Of a DNA stretch of 64,000 nt, positions 43,701 through 51,683 are shown in pieces (positions within the stretch are counted from its first letter, which is position 1; the number at the start of each line of letters is the position of its first letter). The stretch comes from Rhizobium sp. CF122. GTDB taxonomy: Bacteria > Pseudomonadota > Alphaproteobacteria > Rhizobiales > Rhizobiaceae. Below the pieces are notes generated by a model. It had not been told where the DNA came from. It was given only the letters and a program-made list of their open reading frames with translations, and ran no database searches. The translations under genes and the position numbers were made by a program. The DNA lies in NCBI RefSeq assembly GCF_000282035.1, contig NZ_AKKA01000081.1, forward strand, positions 1-64,000. The letters are read 5' to 3'.

Positions 43701-44930
43701 CTATTTGTACTGCTCAAGATCGGTGGCAGCCTTCTTCAACGCGTCCGCCGGCTCAGCCTTGCCGGTCACGACCGACTGAACCATTTCAATCATGACATTC
43801 TGGAAGCCCTTGTAATCCTTGAAAAGCGGCTCCGGTCCGCCATAGGAGATGCCGTCGATCAGCGGCTTCCAGGATGGATCCTCCTTCACGAATTCATCAA
43901 CCTTTGCGGACGGACGCAGCGGCGTCAGGCCTGCACCACCCTGGAGCTCGTACTCACCCTGTGGGCCGGGAGCGGTGATGTATTTGGCAAATTCGATAGC
44001 CTTGTCTTCAACACCCGATCCCTTGAAGATCGCCAGGCTGTCGGTGATCAGCAGCGTACCTTCCCCCTTGGCCGATGGACCGAGCGGCAGCGGCGCGATA
44101 CCCCAGTTGATCTTGGTGTCCTTGAGACGGGAGGCAGCACCAGAACCGGCCTGGATCATCCCGACCTTGCCATCGAGGAAAATGGCGCGGATTTCGTTTT
44201 GCTCGTAAGCCGTTGCGCCCTCGACGGAATAAGGCGTGATGTCCTTGTAGGCCTGCAGGGCTGCAAGAACTTCCGGGCTATCGGCTACGATCTTGTCACC
44301 ATCGATGATCTTGCCGTTGTTGCTGTAAACCCAATGCATGAACTGATGCATGGTGTTGTCGAAGGTTTTTGCCGGTAGGCCGTAACCAGCAATTCCGGTC
44401 TTCTCCTTGATGGCCTTTGCATCGGCGATTTCTTCGGCCCAGGTGGTCGGCGGCTTTTCGGGATCAAGACCGGCCTGCTTAAAAAGATCCTTGTTCCAGT
44501 AAAGTGCCTTGGTCGAGAAAGCGATCGGAACGCCCCACTGCGTGCCATCCGAGGTCACTGTATCGACAATGTTCGGATAATAGCTCTTCTTCTCTTCGTC
44601 GGTCATTGGAACAGGAACGATGAGGTCGTTTTCGGCAAATTCCTTGAGCGTGCGCGAGCCAACGTAAGCCATCGCGACCGGCGTGCCCGCGGCTGCCAAC
44701 GTTGTTGCTTTGTCCTGGCACTGTTCCCAGCCGACGACCTCCGGCTTGACCGACCAGCCAGGGTTCTTGCCCTCCCATTCCTTGATATACTTCTCATGGA
44801 TCGGATCGATCTTGTCGCCACAATAGATCCAGCTGATCTCCTTGTCGGCGGCCTGAGCGGTCACGGCGCTGAGCGCGGTAGACCCGAGCAGGGCAAGGGC
44901 CATCAGCCCGGTCTTGAATTGAATTGTCAC
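43701..44930 (-). CDS. Extracellular sugar-binding protein (family 1) of the amino-sugar island
   Basis: A 409-residue periplasmic binding protein with a signal peptide ending near SAVTAQA (residue 27). Two cysteines near the N-terminus (WIYCGDK, WEQCQDK) may form a disulfide. Binding-protein text includes GTPVAMAYVGSRTLKEFAENDL and FDNTMHQFMHWVYSNNGKI. The ligand is predicted to be an N-acetylhexosamine-containing oligosaccharide because of the GH20 and RpiR genes nearby, but could be another sugar. Confidence 0.88.
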   Translation of the reverse strand: MTIQFKTGLMALALLGSTALSAVTAQAADKEISWIYCGDKIDPIHEKYIKEWEGKNPGWSVKPEVVGWEQCQDKATTLAAAGTPVAMAYVGSRTLKEFAENDLIVPVPMTDEEKKSYYPNIVDTVTSDGTQWGVPIAFSTKALYWNKDLFKQAGLDPEKPPTTWAEEIADAKAIKEKTGIAGYGLPAKTFDNTMHQFMHWVYSNNGKIIDGDKIVADSPEVLAALQAYKDITPYSVEGATAYEQNEIRAIFLDGKVGMIQAGSGAASRLKDTKINWGIAPLPLGPSAKGEGTLLITDSLAIFKGSGVEDKAIEFAKYITAPGPQGEYELQGGAGLTPLRPSAKVDEFVKEDPSWKPLIDGISYGGPEPLFKDYKGFQNVMIEMVQSVVTGKAEPADALKKAATDLEQYK

Positions 44931-44963
44931 TTTGTTAGCTCCCTTTTTTCTCTGGTGGTTGAC

Positions 44964-45824
44964 TTACTGTTTCACCGCGCCCGCGGTCAGCCCGCTGACG
45001 AGATACCGTTGAAGGAAGAAAATCACGATCATGGCCGGCGCGATGCCGACGAAGCTTGCAGCCATCAGTTCGTTCCAGACCACTTCTTGACGGCCGAAAT
45101 AGGCGAAGAGTCCCACTGGCAACGGCGCATACTCGGTTTTCGAGTTGAAGGTCAGCGCAAAGATGAACTGCTGGGCATAAGAGCCGATGAAGGTGGTGAT
45201 TGCGACCACCATAATGCCGGGCATGGCGATCGGCAGAATGACGCGGCGCAGCGTATAAAAGTGGCTGGCACCATCGACGAAGGCGGCTTCATCCAACTCC
45301 CGCGGAATGCGCATCATGTAGGTTCTAAGCAGCCAGATCGCCGACGGTATCAGGAAGGCAACGCCAGGAACCATGATTGCGAAATAGGTATTGAGCAGGC
45401 CGAGCGAGCGCATCAACCGGAAGAGCGGAATAAGCAGCACCGCGCCCGAGAACATGTTGACCGCCAGAAACGCGCCGAGCAGCAGCCCGGCGCCCTTGAA
45501 ATCGAAGCGGGCAAACGCGTAGGAGGCAGGGATGACGAGCACCAGAACGACAGCGGTCACGACTGTCGAAATGAAGAAGGAATTGAAAATGTAGCGCGCA
45601 AAGCCTGGCACGCTGATCCACATGGTCCGGTATGCCTCGAAGGAGCCATTCTCGGGGATGAAACGATAAGGCGAGGAAAAGAGCTGGCTGAGCGGCTTCA
45701 GCGATACAAGGAAGCCCTCGACGAACGGGGCAAGCACGAAGGTAAGAAACACCAGAATGCCGGCATAGATGCCGATGATCTCGTACCACTTGTACCGATT
45801 GATCAGCAGATGGGGTTGTTTCAT
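44964..45824 (-). CDS. Sugar ABC transporter permease (MalG-like)
   Basis: A 286-residue protein with six spans and EAA loop ELDEAAFVDGASHFYTLRRV; the tail VSGLTAGAVKQ is typical of MalG subunits. Its start overlaps the stop of the upstream permease by 4 bases. The binding-protein gene follows after 33 bases. Confidence 0.9.
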   Translation of the reverse strand: MKQPHLLINRYKWYEIIGIYAGILVFLTFVLAPFVEGFLVSLKPLSQLFSSPYRFIPENGSFEAYRTMWISVPGFARYIFNSFFISTVVTAVVLVLVIPASYAFARFDFKGAGLLLGAFLAVNMFSGAVLLIPLFRLMRSLGLLNTYFAIMVPGVAFLIPSAIWLLRTYMMRIPRELDEAAFVDGASHFYTLRRVILPIAMPGIMVVAITTFIGSYAQQFIFALTFNSKTEYAPLPVGLFAYFGRQEVVWNELMAASFVGIAPAMIVIFFLQRYLVSGLTAGAVKQ

Positions 45825-46705
45825 CGCTTGTCTCCGGAAGCAAGGCGGCTGGTCAGTCGGAAGTAGCAGACGCAGAAGATCGACAGGAAGATGCAGATCA
45901 GCACGGCGCGCGCGGCGCCTTCCCCGTATTTGTTCGAGCCGATCGCCGTGCGGTAGGTGTCGATGATCATCGTCGTCGTTTCGCCGCTTGGACCACCACG
46001 CGTCAGGATCCAGATGATGTCGAAGGAGTTGAAAGTGGCGATGAGTGACAGCATCGACATGGTGATCATCGAAGGGACGATCAGTGGCAGGGTAATGCGC
46101 CGGAAACGATAGAAGCGGCCGGCCCCGTCAGTCCAGGCGGCTTCATAGAGATCCTGCGGAATCGCCTGCATGGCCGCCAGCATGTAGAGTGTTACCAGAG
46201 GAACGCCGATCCAGACGTCGGTGATGATCGTCGCCCAGAACGCCGTGGAACCCTGTGCGAGAAACGCGACGGGAGCATCCACCAAGCCAAAGCGTTGCAG
46301 CATGCCGGAAATCATTCCGAACTGCCCATTGTACATCCAGCCCCACATGAAGATGCCGATCGCCATCGGGACAATCCACGGTGGCATGGTCAGTACACGG
46401 AAGAGCGCCCTGCCAGGTACCGCAGAGTTCAGCATCGTCGCCCCGAAGACACCGATGATCATCTTGATGGAGACGGAAAAGAACGTCCAGATGAAGGTGC
46501 GAATGATGACTTCGGCGAAGGTCTCGTTGAAGATCTTCTGATAGTTGACCCAGCCGACCCAATTGGTCACCTTCTTCAGTGACGCATCGGTGAAGGAGAG
46601 GATGAACGTGTCGACGAGGGGATAGGCGACGATCACCGCGACGTAGAGCACTGCCGGAAGGAGAAGGATCCAGGCGAAGATGACTGCGTTGCGTTGGACG
46701 CTCAT
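45821..46705 (-). CDS. Sugar ABC transporter permease (MalF-like)
   Basis: A 294-residue protein with six spans (first: AVIFAWILLLPAVLYVAVIV) and EAA loop DLYEAAWTDGAGRFYRFRRI. It starts 13 bases after the Gfo/Idh gene stop and overlaps the next permease by 4 bases, so the operon is tightly coupled. Confidence 0.9.
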   Translation of the reverse strand: MSVQRNAVIFAWILLLPAVLYVAVIVAYPLVDTFILSFTDASLKKVTNWVGWVNYQKIFNETFAEVIIRTFIWTFFSVSIKMIIGVFGATMLNSAVPGRALFRVLTMPPWIVPMAIGIFMWGWMYNGQFGMISGMLQRFGLVDAPVAFLAQGSTAFWATIITDVWIGVPLVTLYMLAAMQAIPQDLYEAAWTDGAGRFYRFRRITLPLIVPSMITMSMLSLIATFNSFDIIWILTRGGPSGETTTMIIDTYRTAIGSNKYGEGAARAVLICIFLSIFCVCYFRLTSRLASGDKR

Positions 46706-46718
46706 CTTGCCGCCCTCC

Positions 46719-47876
46719 TCAAGCCGCTCTTGCGTGCAGGGCTTCGTCGAACCTGTCCCACACGGGACGCAGATCGATGACCGCCTTCTTCATGCGCGCC
46801 TCGTCCATGGATAAGGCGAGAATGCCGGCTTCGAGGGCGTTAAGCGTAGAGACGGGAAGGTCCGTGCCTGTGCGCACACTGTCGAGGAGGTCGGCGGCCA
46901 TCTGTTCATCGGCACCGTAATGCTGCGACAGCTCGGTCGCCACGTACTTGTTCTCGACCACCTTCTTGCCGGTCAACTGCTCATGAACGTCGAGATAGCC
47001 GCGGACGAAATCGCCCTCGGCCATGCCCCGCGAGCCCATGATGGCAAAGCGGCGAAACTGATCGGGGACGTTGAGGTTGGTATGGAAGTTCATACCGACG
47101 CCGTTGGCATATTCGACGATCGCCACCTGATAATCGATGATGTCGGCATCGCTGTCGAACACCTTGTCGGACCCCATCCAGCCGCTCGGCTTGCGGTGGA
47201 AAAGCTCCAGATCATTGATGCCTTCTCGGGCGGGATCGTTGGCGGGCGTGAAGCTCTTGCGGCCGCCGAAGCTTGCGACGCGCTCCGGTCGCGCGCCGAC
47301 GACGCCATTGTAGAGATCGAGGTCGTGGCAGCACTTCTCCAGCATGAAGCTGCCGGAATAGCGTTCGTAACGGCGCCAGTCGCGCATGAAGAATGCGCCG
47401 TGGTAAGGCTCGATATGCTCCGAGGCCTCGATCGAAACGATCTGGCCGAGCTTGCCAGCAGCCTGGATAGCGCGCAGATCCTTGTAGAGCGGTGAATAGC
47501 GCAGAACGAGACCGACCATCAGGCGCTCATGGCCGAACTTTGCCATCAGACGCGCGAGCTCGATGCTCTCGGCGATCGTCGTGACAATCGGCTTTTCACA
47601 GAAGACCTTCAGGCCGCTTTCGAGACCCAGCCTGATGTGGTCGAGATGCATGTGGTTCGGGGAACCGATCATCAGCAGATCGAGCTTTTCGCTGGCGATC
47701 AGCTCTTCAGGGGAGGCATAGGCCGTACCGGTCGGAATGCCTTTTTCGACGAGGCCCGGAAGACCCGCCGGATCGGGATCAACATAACCGACGATCTCGA
47801 AACTTTCATCGACAGACTTGAAGACGTAGCCAAGGTAGCCGAGCCGGAAACCTAGCCCGATAATTCCCACGTTCAT
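46719..47876 (-). CDS. Gfo/Idh/MocA family NAD(P)-dependent oxidoreductase
   Basis: A 385-residue protein. The N-terminal Rossmann fold begins VGIIGLGFRLGYLG; the conserved CEKPIVTTIAESIEL carries the EKP motif with the catalytic-site lysine. The C-terminal alpha/beta domain contains MLEKCCHDLDLYNG, whose His and Asp contribute to the active site. The family oxidises sugars, cyclitols or amino-sugar derivatives. It is the first gene of the ABC operon, so it probably acts early on the imported sugar. The start is set at MNVGIIG. Confidence 0.85.
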   Translation of the reverse strand: MNVGIIGLGFRLGYLGYVFKSVDESFEIVGYVDPDPAGLPGLVEKGIPTGTAYASPEELIASEKLDLLMIGSPNHMHLDHIRLGLESGLKVFCEKPIVTTIAESIELARLMAKFGHERLMVGLVLRYSPLYKDLRAIQAAGKLGQIVSIEASEHIEPYHGAFFMRDWRRYERYSGSFMLEKCCHDLDLYNGVVGARPERVASFGGRKSFTPANDPAREGINDLELFHRKPSGWMGSDKVFDSDADIIDYQVAIVEYANGVGMNFHTNLNVPDQFRRFAIMGSRGMAEGDFVRGYLDVHEQLTGKKVVENKYVATELSQHYGADEQMAADLLDSVRTGTDLPVSTLNALEAGILALSMDEARMKKAVIDLRPVWDRFDEALHARAA

Positions 47877-47900
47877 GCTGCTCTTGTTCCCACTTACGTA

Positions 47901-47926
47901 ATTTATTTTCGTCAAGTTGGGACAAA
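47901..47926. promoter_or_regulatory. Promoter-proximal element upstream of the Gfo/Idh-ABC operon
   Basis: On the minus strand CAACTT followed by GACGAAAATAAATT. It is the counterpart of the block before the RidA operon. Confidence 0.4.
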
Positions 47927-47968
47927 AATTCGAACTCGTCAACACGAATCCCGCGAAAAGTTGAAGCT

Positions 47969-47985
47969 ATGAAATTAATTTTCAT
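47969..47985. promoter_or_regulatory. Candidate RpiR operator upstream of the ABC operon
   Basis: ATGAAATTAATTTTCAT is a near-perfect palindrome of the GAAATT/AATTTTC type found for several RpiR regulators. It lies about 95 bases before the Gfo/Idh ATG and resembles the inverted repeat at 38931. Confidence 0.45.
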
Positions 47986-48136
47986 CTTGGCCCGTTTCCT
48001 GGGCTTATCAACTTTCCGCTGAAAATATGGAATCGTTTTCGCCGTCCACGAGCAGCGAACAACGAGGCTCCGTTCCCGCGGACGATGGATGCAAAGGCGA
48101 GGGCGATGCCCCGCAAGGCGCAGCAGCACGTAAAAT

Positions 48137-50275
48137 CTAGCGATTTCGTCGCTTGCCTTCGAGCAGATCGAGAACCGAATTTGCCGCATCCAGCACATTC
48201 GTTCCGGGGCCAAAGACGGCTGCCACGCCATGGTCCATCAGGTACTCGTAGTCCTGCCGCGGAATGACACCTCCGACGACGACAATGACGTCGTCAGCGC
48301 CCCGCACCTTCAGTTCCTCAATAAGTTGCGGTGCCAAAGTTTTGTGGCCGGCGGCAAGCGACGACATGCCAACCACGTGCACCTTGCTGGCGACGGCGAG
48401 GTCGGCCGCTTCCTTCGGCGTCTGAAAGAGAGGTCCCGCCAACACGTCAAAACCGATGTCTCCAAACGCCGAGGCGATCACTTTCGCGCCGCGGTCGTGG
48501 CCATCCTGACCAAGTTTCGCAACCATGATCTTCGGCCTGTGTCCAAGGATCCTGCCGATTTCGCTCATGCGGTCCTTCAGCACCGCCAGCTCGGGCTCGT
48601 CGCGATAGGCTTGACCATAGACGTCCTTGATGACTTCAGGCTCAGCCACATGATCCCCGAAGGCGCGACGCATGGCATCCGAGATCTCGCCAACCGTCGC
48701 CCGCGCGCGCGCCGCTTCAACGGCTGCCGCAAGCAGGTTGCCGTTGCCGCACCTTGCCACGTGCGCAAGCGCATCGAGTGCTGCTTGCACGGCGGCTCCA
48801 TCGCGGCGGCGTTTCGTCTCTTCGATCCGCTTGATCTGGGCGGTGCGCACCGCAGCATTGTCGATCGCCAGGATCTCGATCTCCTGCTCTGACTCAAGGC
48901 GGTATTTGTTGACGCCGACAATGACCTCGTCACCCCTGTCGACGGCCGCCTGCCGTCGCGTCGCCGCTTCCTCGATCAACCGCTTGGGCAAGCCATCGTT
49001 GACTGCCTTCGTCATGCCGCCGAGCGCCTCGACCTCCTCGATCAGATCCCACGCCTTGTCGGCAAGCTCCTTCGTCAGGGTCTCGACATAGTAAGAGCCG
49101 GCAAGCGGATCGACGACCTTCGTCACGCCCGTTTCGTGCTGAAGAATGAGCTGCGTATTGCGCGCGATGCGTGCCGAAAATTCTGTTGGCAGGGCGATCG
49201 CCTCATCGAAAGAATTGGTGTGAAGTGATTGTGTGCCACCCAGTACTGCCGACATCGCCTCAAAGGCGGTGCGGATAATATTGTTGTAGGGATCCTGCTC
49301 CTGCAGCGACACGCCCGACGTCTGACAATGGGTGCGCAGCATCAGCGACGAAGCCTTCTTTGGCTCGAACTCCTCCATGATGCGCGTCCACATAAGACGC
49401 GCGGCCCGCAGCTTTGCAGCCTCCATGAAAAAGTTCATGCCGATGGCGAAGAAGAAGGAAAGGCGACCGGCGAAATCGTCAACGTTCAACCCCTTGGCAA
49501 GGGCCGCGCGAACATATTCGCGCCCGTCGGCAAGGGTGAAAGCAAGCTCCTGAACGAGCGTCGCACCCGCCTCTTGCATGTGATAACCGGAGATCGAGAT
49601 CGAGTTGAACTTTGGCATCTCCTTGGCGGTGTATTCGATGATATCGGCAACGATCCGCATCGAGGGTTCCGGCGGATAGATATAGGTGTTGCGGACCATG
49701 AACTCCTTGAGAATGTCGTTCTGGATGGTCCCGGAAAGTTCGGCGCGGGACACGCCCTGTTCCTCACCGGCAACGATGAAACTCGCCAGTATCGGGATAA
49801 CCGCACCGTTCATCGTCATCGAGACCGAGACTTTCTCCAGCGGGATGCCATCGAACAGGATCTTCATGTCTTCGACACTGTCGATCGCAACGCCCGCCTT
49901 GCCGACGTCGCCGACGACGCGCGGATGATCGCTGTCATAGCCGCGGTGGGTTGCAAGGTCGAAGGCAACCGAAACGCCCTGCTGCCCGGAGCTAAGCGCC
50001 TTGCGGTAGAAGGCGTTGGAGGCTTCCGCGGTGGAAAAGCCGGCATATTGGCGGATTGTCCACGGCCGACCAGCATACATCGTGGCACGCGGTCCGCGGG
50101 TGAAGGGTGCAAAGCCTGGAAGCGATCCCAGGTGCTCGGTGCCTTCGATATCGGCCTCGGTATAAAGCGGCTTGACGTCGATCCCTTCGGGCGTGCTCCA
50201 GACGAGCGTTTCGGGCGAGACCTTCAGCTCTCGTTCGGCTAGCGCCTTCCAATCGCCAAGCGTCTTCTTCGTCAT
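48137..50275 (-). CDS. bhbA: Methylmalonyl-CoA mutase, adenosylcobalamin-dependent (BhbA type)
   Basis: A 712-residue single-chain mutase. The N-terminal substrate barrel contains TMYAGRPWTIRQYAGFSTAEA and RTHCQTSGVSLQEQDPYNN. The C-terminal B12 domain has the base-off lysine/histidine motif GQDGHDRGAK. It interconverts (R)-methylmalonyl-CoA and succinyl-CoA, the last step of propionyl-CoA use and linked to polyhydroxybutyrate cycling in Sinorhizobium meliloti, where bhbA is a pSymB gene. Here it stands alone without propionyl-CoA carboxylase genes or a meaB-like GTPase beside it. The start follows GGAGG by 4 bases. No cobalamin riboswitch was recognised upstream. Confidence 0.93.
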   Translation of the reverse strand: MTKKTLGDWKALAERELKVSPETLVWSTPEGIDVKPLYTEADIEGTEHLGSLPGFAPFTRGPRATMYAGRPWTIRQYAGFSTAEASNAFYRKALSSGQQGVSVAFDLATHRGYDSDHPRVVGDVGKAGVAIDSVEDMKILFDGIPLEKVSVSMTMNGAVIPILASFIVAGEEQGVSRAELSGTIQNDILKEFMVRNTYIYPPEPSMRIVADIIEYTAKEMPKFNSISISGYHMQEAGATLVQELAFTLADGREYVRAALAKGLNVDDFAGRLSFFFAIGMNFFMEAAKLRAARLMWTRIMEEFEPKKASSLMLRTHCQTSGVSLQEQDPYNNIIRTAFEAMSAVLGGTQSLHTNSFDEAIALPTEFSARIARNTQLILQHETGVTKVVDPLAGSYYVETLTKELADKAWDLIEEVEALGGMTKAVNDGLPKRLIEEAATRRQAAVDRGDEVIVGVNKYRLESEQEIEILAIDNAAVRTAQIKRIEETKRRRDGAAVQAALDALAHVARCGNGNLLAAAVEAARARATVGEISDAMRRAFGDHVAEPEVIKDVYGQAYRDEPELAVLKDRMSEIGRILGHRPKIMVAKLGQDGHDRGAKVIASAFGDIGFDVLAGPLFQTPKEAADLAVASKVHVVGMSSLAAGHKTLAPQLIEELKVRGADDVIVVVGGVIPRQDYEYLMDHGVAAVFGPGTNVLDAANSVLDLLEGKRRNR

Positions 50276-50587
50276 GTCATCCTCCGGCATTGTTCTTTGC
50301 CGCAGGCTAGCACTTTAACAGCCCGGGGCGCGATAGAGCCTTCGGATATTTTATAAAGGGTTGCCGTGTTCATCGGCGTTGCGTCGAGCCGTTACTCTCG
50401 ATTCCGACGGCCGAACACACGTTCAGTCCATGGCGTTAGCCTACGACACCAGGAGGAGGGGTGGCAGAACGTGAGGCAAGACTTGCGGCCCGGGCGCGCC
50501 CGGATCAACGTCGCGGGAATCGGCGAGACAACCCACTTGTCGCTTGACGGACGGTGAAATGATTGGTCGCGCCCATGGGGGCGCACC

Positions 50588-50616
50588 TTGACACAGACAG
50601 GAGAAGAAGATTATTG
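50588..50616 (+). promoter_or_regulatory. Sigma-70-like promoter of the LacI-fructan operon
   Basis: TTGACA (50588-50593), a 17-base spacer, then TTATTG (50611-50616). Confidence 0.6.
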
Positions 50617-50632
50617 GGTAACCGATAACCCA
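50615..50632. promoter_or_regulatory. LacI-family operator overlapping the promoter
   Basis: TGGGTAACCGATAACCCA is an 18-bp palindrome with the central CG typical of LacI/GalR operators. It overlaps the -10 box and start region, so binding should repress the regulator gene and the downstream operon. Confidence 0.7.
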
Positions 50633-50646
50633 CGGAGGAGCCAAGG

Positions 50647-51645
50647 TTGACGACATCGCTGTCTGATATCGCAGAAAGGGCAGGAGTCTCTGTAAAAACG
50701 GTCTCAGGCGCGCTCCATGGCGGCTCGGCTCGGATGTCAGACGAGACCCGCGCAAGGATCAAGGTGATTGCCGACGAGCTCGGCTATGTCACCAATCTTG
50801 CCGCACGCGGTGTTCGACAAGGATGGCTGCCGCTCATTGGCGTCATCGCTGACGAGCTCATCACGTCTCCTTTCGCAACGGAAATCATTCGCGGCCTCGA
50901 CGGTGCGGCCCGGAGTGCGCAAATGGCCGTATTTGCCATGAACCTCAGCGGAAATCGCGACGTTGCGTCAGTACTAGAAGAAGTTCGCCGGTTCCGGCCG
51001 CGCGCGATCGCATTTGCCGCCATGTATCACAAGGCAGTGGCGCTGGCCCCCGAGCTTTCCAAGAGCGTTGGCGTCATGATCAATTGCCGAGAAGCTGCAG
51101 GTCGTGTGGCGTCCCTGGTGCCGGATGAGGAGGAGGCAGCGGCAGAAATAACTAGGTACCTGATTGCTGCCGGGCGGCGGCGCATTGCCTTTGTCAACCT
51201 TCCTGGCATCCTGGCAGGGGAGTTGCGTGAAAAGGGCTTCAGAAGCGCGTTGGACGAAGCGGGGTTGGCTCCTGTTGCCGTTCTTCCTGCTGTCCGCCGG
51301 AGCATCTACAGCGATCGCGCGCCAAGTCTTGTCCTGCATCATGTGGCAACGCTGATGGAAGCAGGTGAACGTCCCGACGCGATATTGTGCGGCAACGACC
51401 GCGTCGCCATGGAAGTCTACGCCGCGCTGCGTCGCCAAGGCGCTGCAATCCCGGACGACGTCGCAGTAGCAAGCTTCGACAACCAGGTCGAAATTGCCTC
51501 GCGTCTTGATCCGCCCTTGACGACCATGGCGCTGCCGCATCGCGCCATGGGTCGCCTTGCTGCCGAGATTCTGCTGGCCCCGCATCCCGGGGAACCGAAG
51601 CTGCGAAAACTCCCGTTCCAACTCGTGGAGCGGTCTTCCGTTTAA
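50647..51645 (+). CDS. LacI family transcriptional regulator
   Basis: A 332-residue repressor. The N-terminal HTH reads SLSDIAERAGVSVKTVSGAL with the hinge helix after NLAARGVRQ, followed by a periplasmic-binding-like sensor domain (LIGVIADELITSPFATEII, DAILCGNDRVAMEVYAAL, VAVASFDN). The start is TTG, preceded by GGAGGAG. It probably releases the operator on binding fructose, sucrose or a fructan fragment, judged from the GH32 gene at the end of the cluster. Confidence 0.88.
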   Translation: MTTSLSDIAERAGVSVKTVSGALHGGSARMSDETRARIKVIADELGYVTNLAARGVRQGWLPLIGVIADELITSPFATEIIRGLDGAARSAQMAVFAMNLSGNRDVASVLEEVRRFRPRAIAFAAMYHKAVALAPELSKSVGVMINCREAAGRVASLVPDEEEAAAEITRYLIAAGRRRIAFVNLPGILAGELREKGFRSALDEAGLAPVAVLPAVRRSIYSDRAPSLVLHHVATLMEAGERPDAILCGNDRVAMEVYAALRRQGAAIPDDVAVASFDNQVEIASRLDPPLTTMALPHRAMGRLAAEILLAPHPGEPKLRKLPFQLVERSSV

Positions 51646-51683
51646 AATGTCGTCGTACCATGTCCATCAAGGAGGAGACTAAC

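Larger units (their letters stand above)
50276..50646. other. Divergent intergenic region between bhbA and the LacI regulator gene
   Basis: The right 60 bases hold a sigma-70-like promoter and a LacI-type operator (listed separately). The remainder has no convincing gene or B12-box-like structure. Confidence 0.55.

Noticed and set aside
49229..50242. 337-codon plus-strand frame
   Set aside because: It is antisense to the methylmalonyl-CoA mutase, whose complete minus-strand frame has clear family motifs.
50276..50646. Cobalamin riboswitch upstream of the B12-dependent mutase
   Set aside because: I could not find a B12-box-like sequence or the expected stem layout; the mutase uses rather than makes B12, so a riboswitch is not expected.
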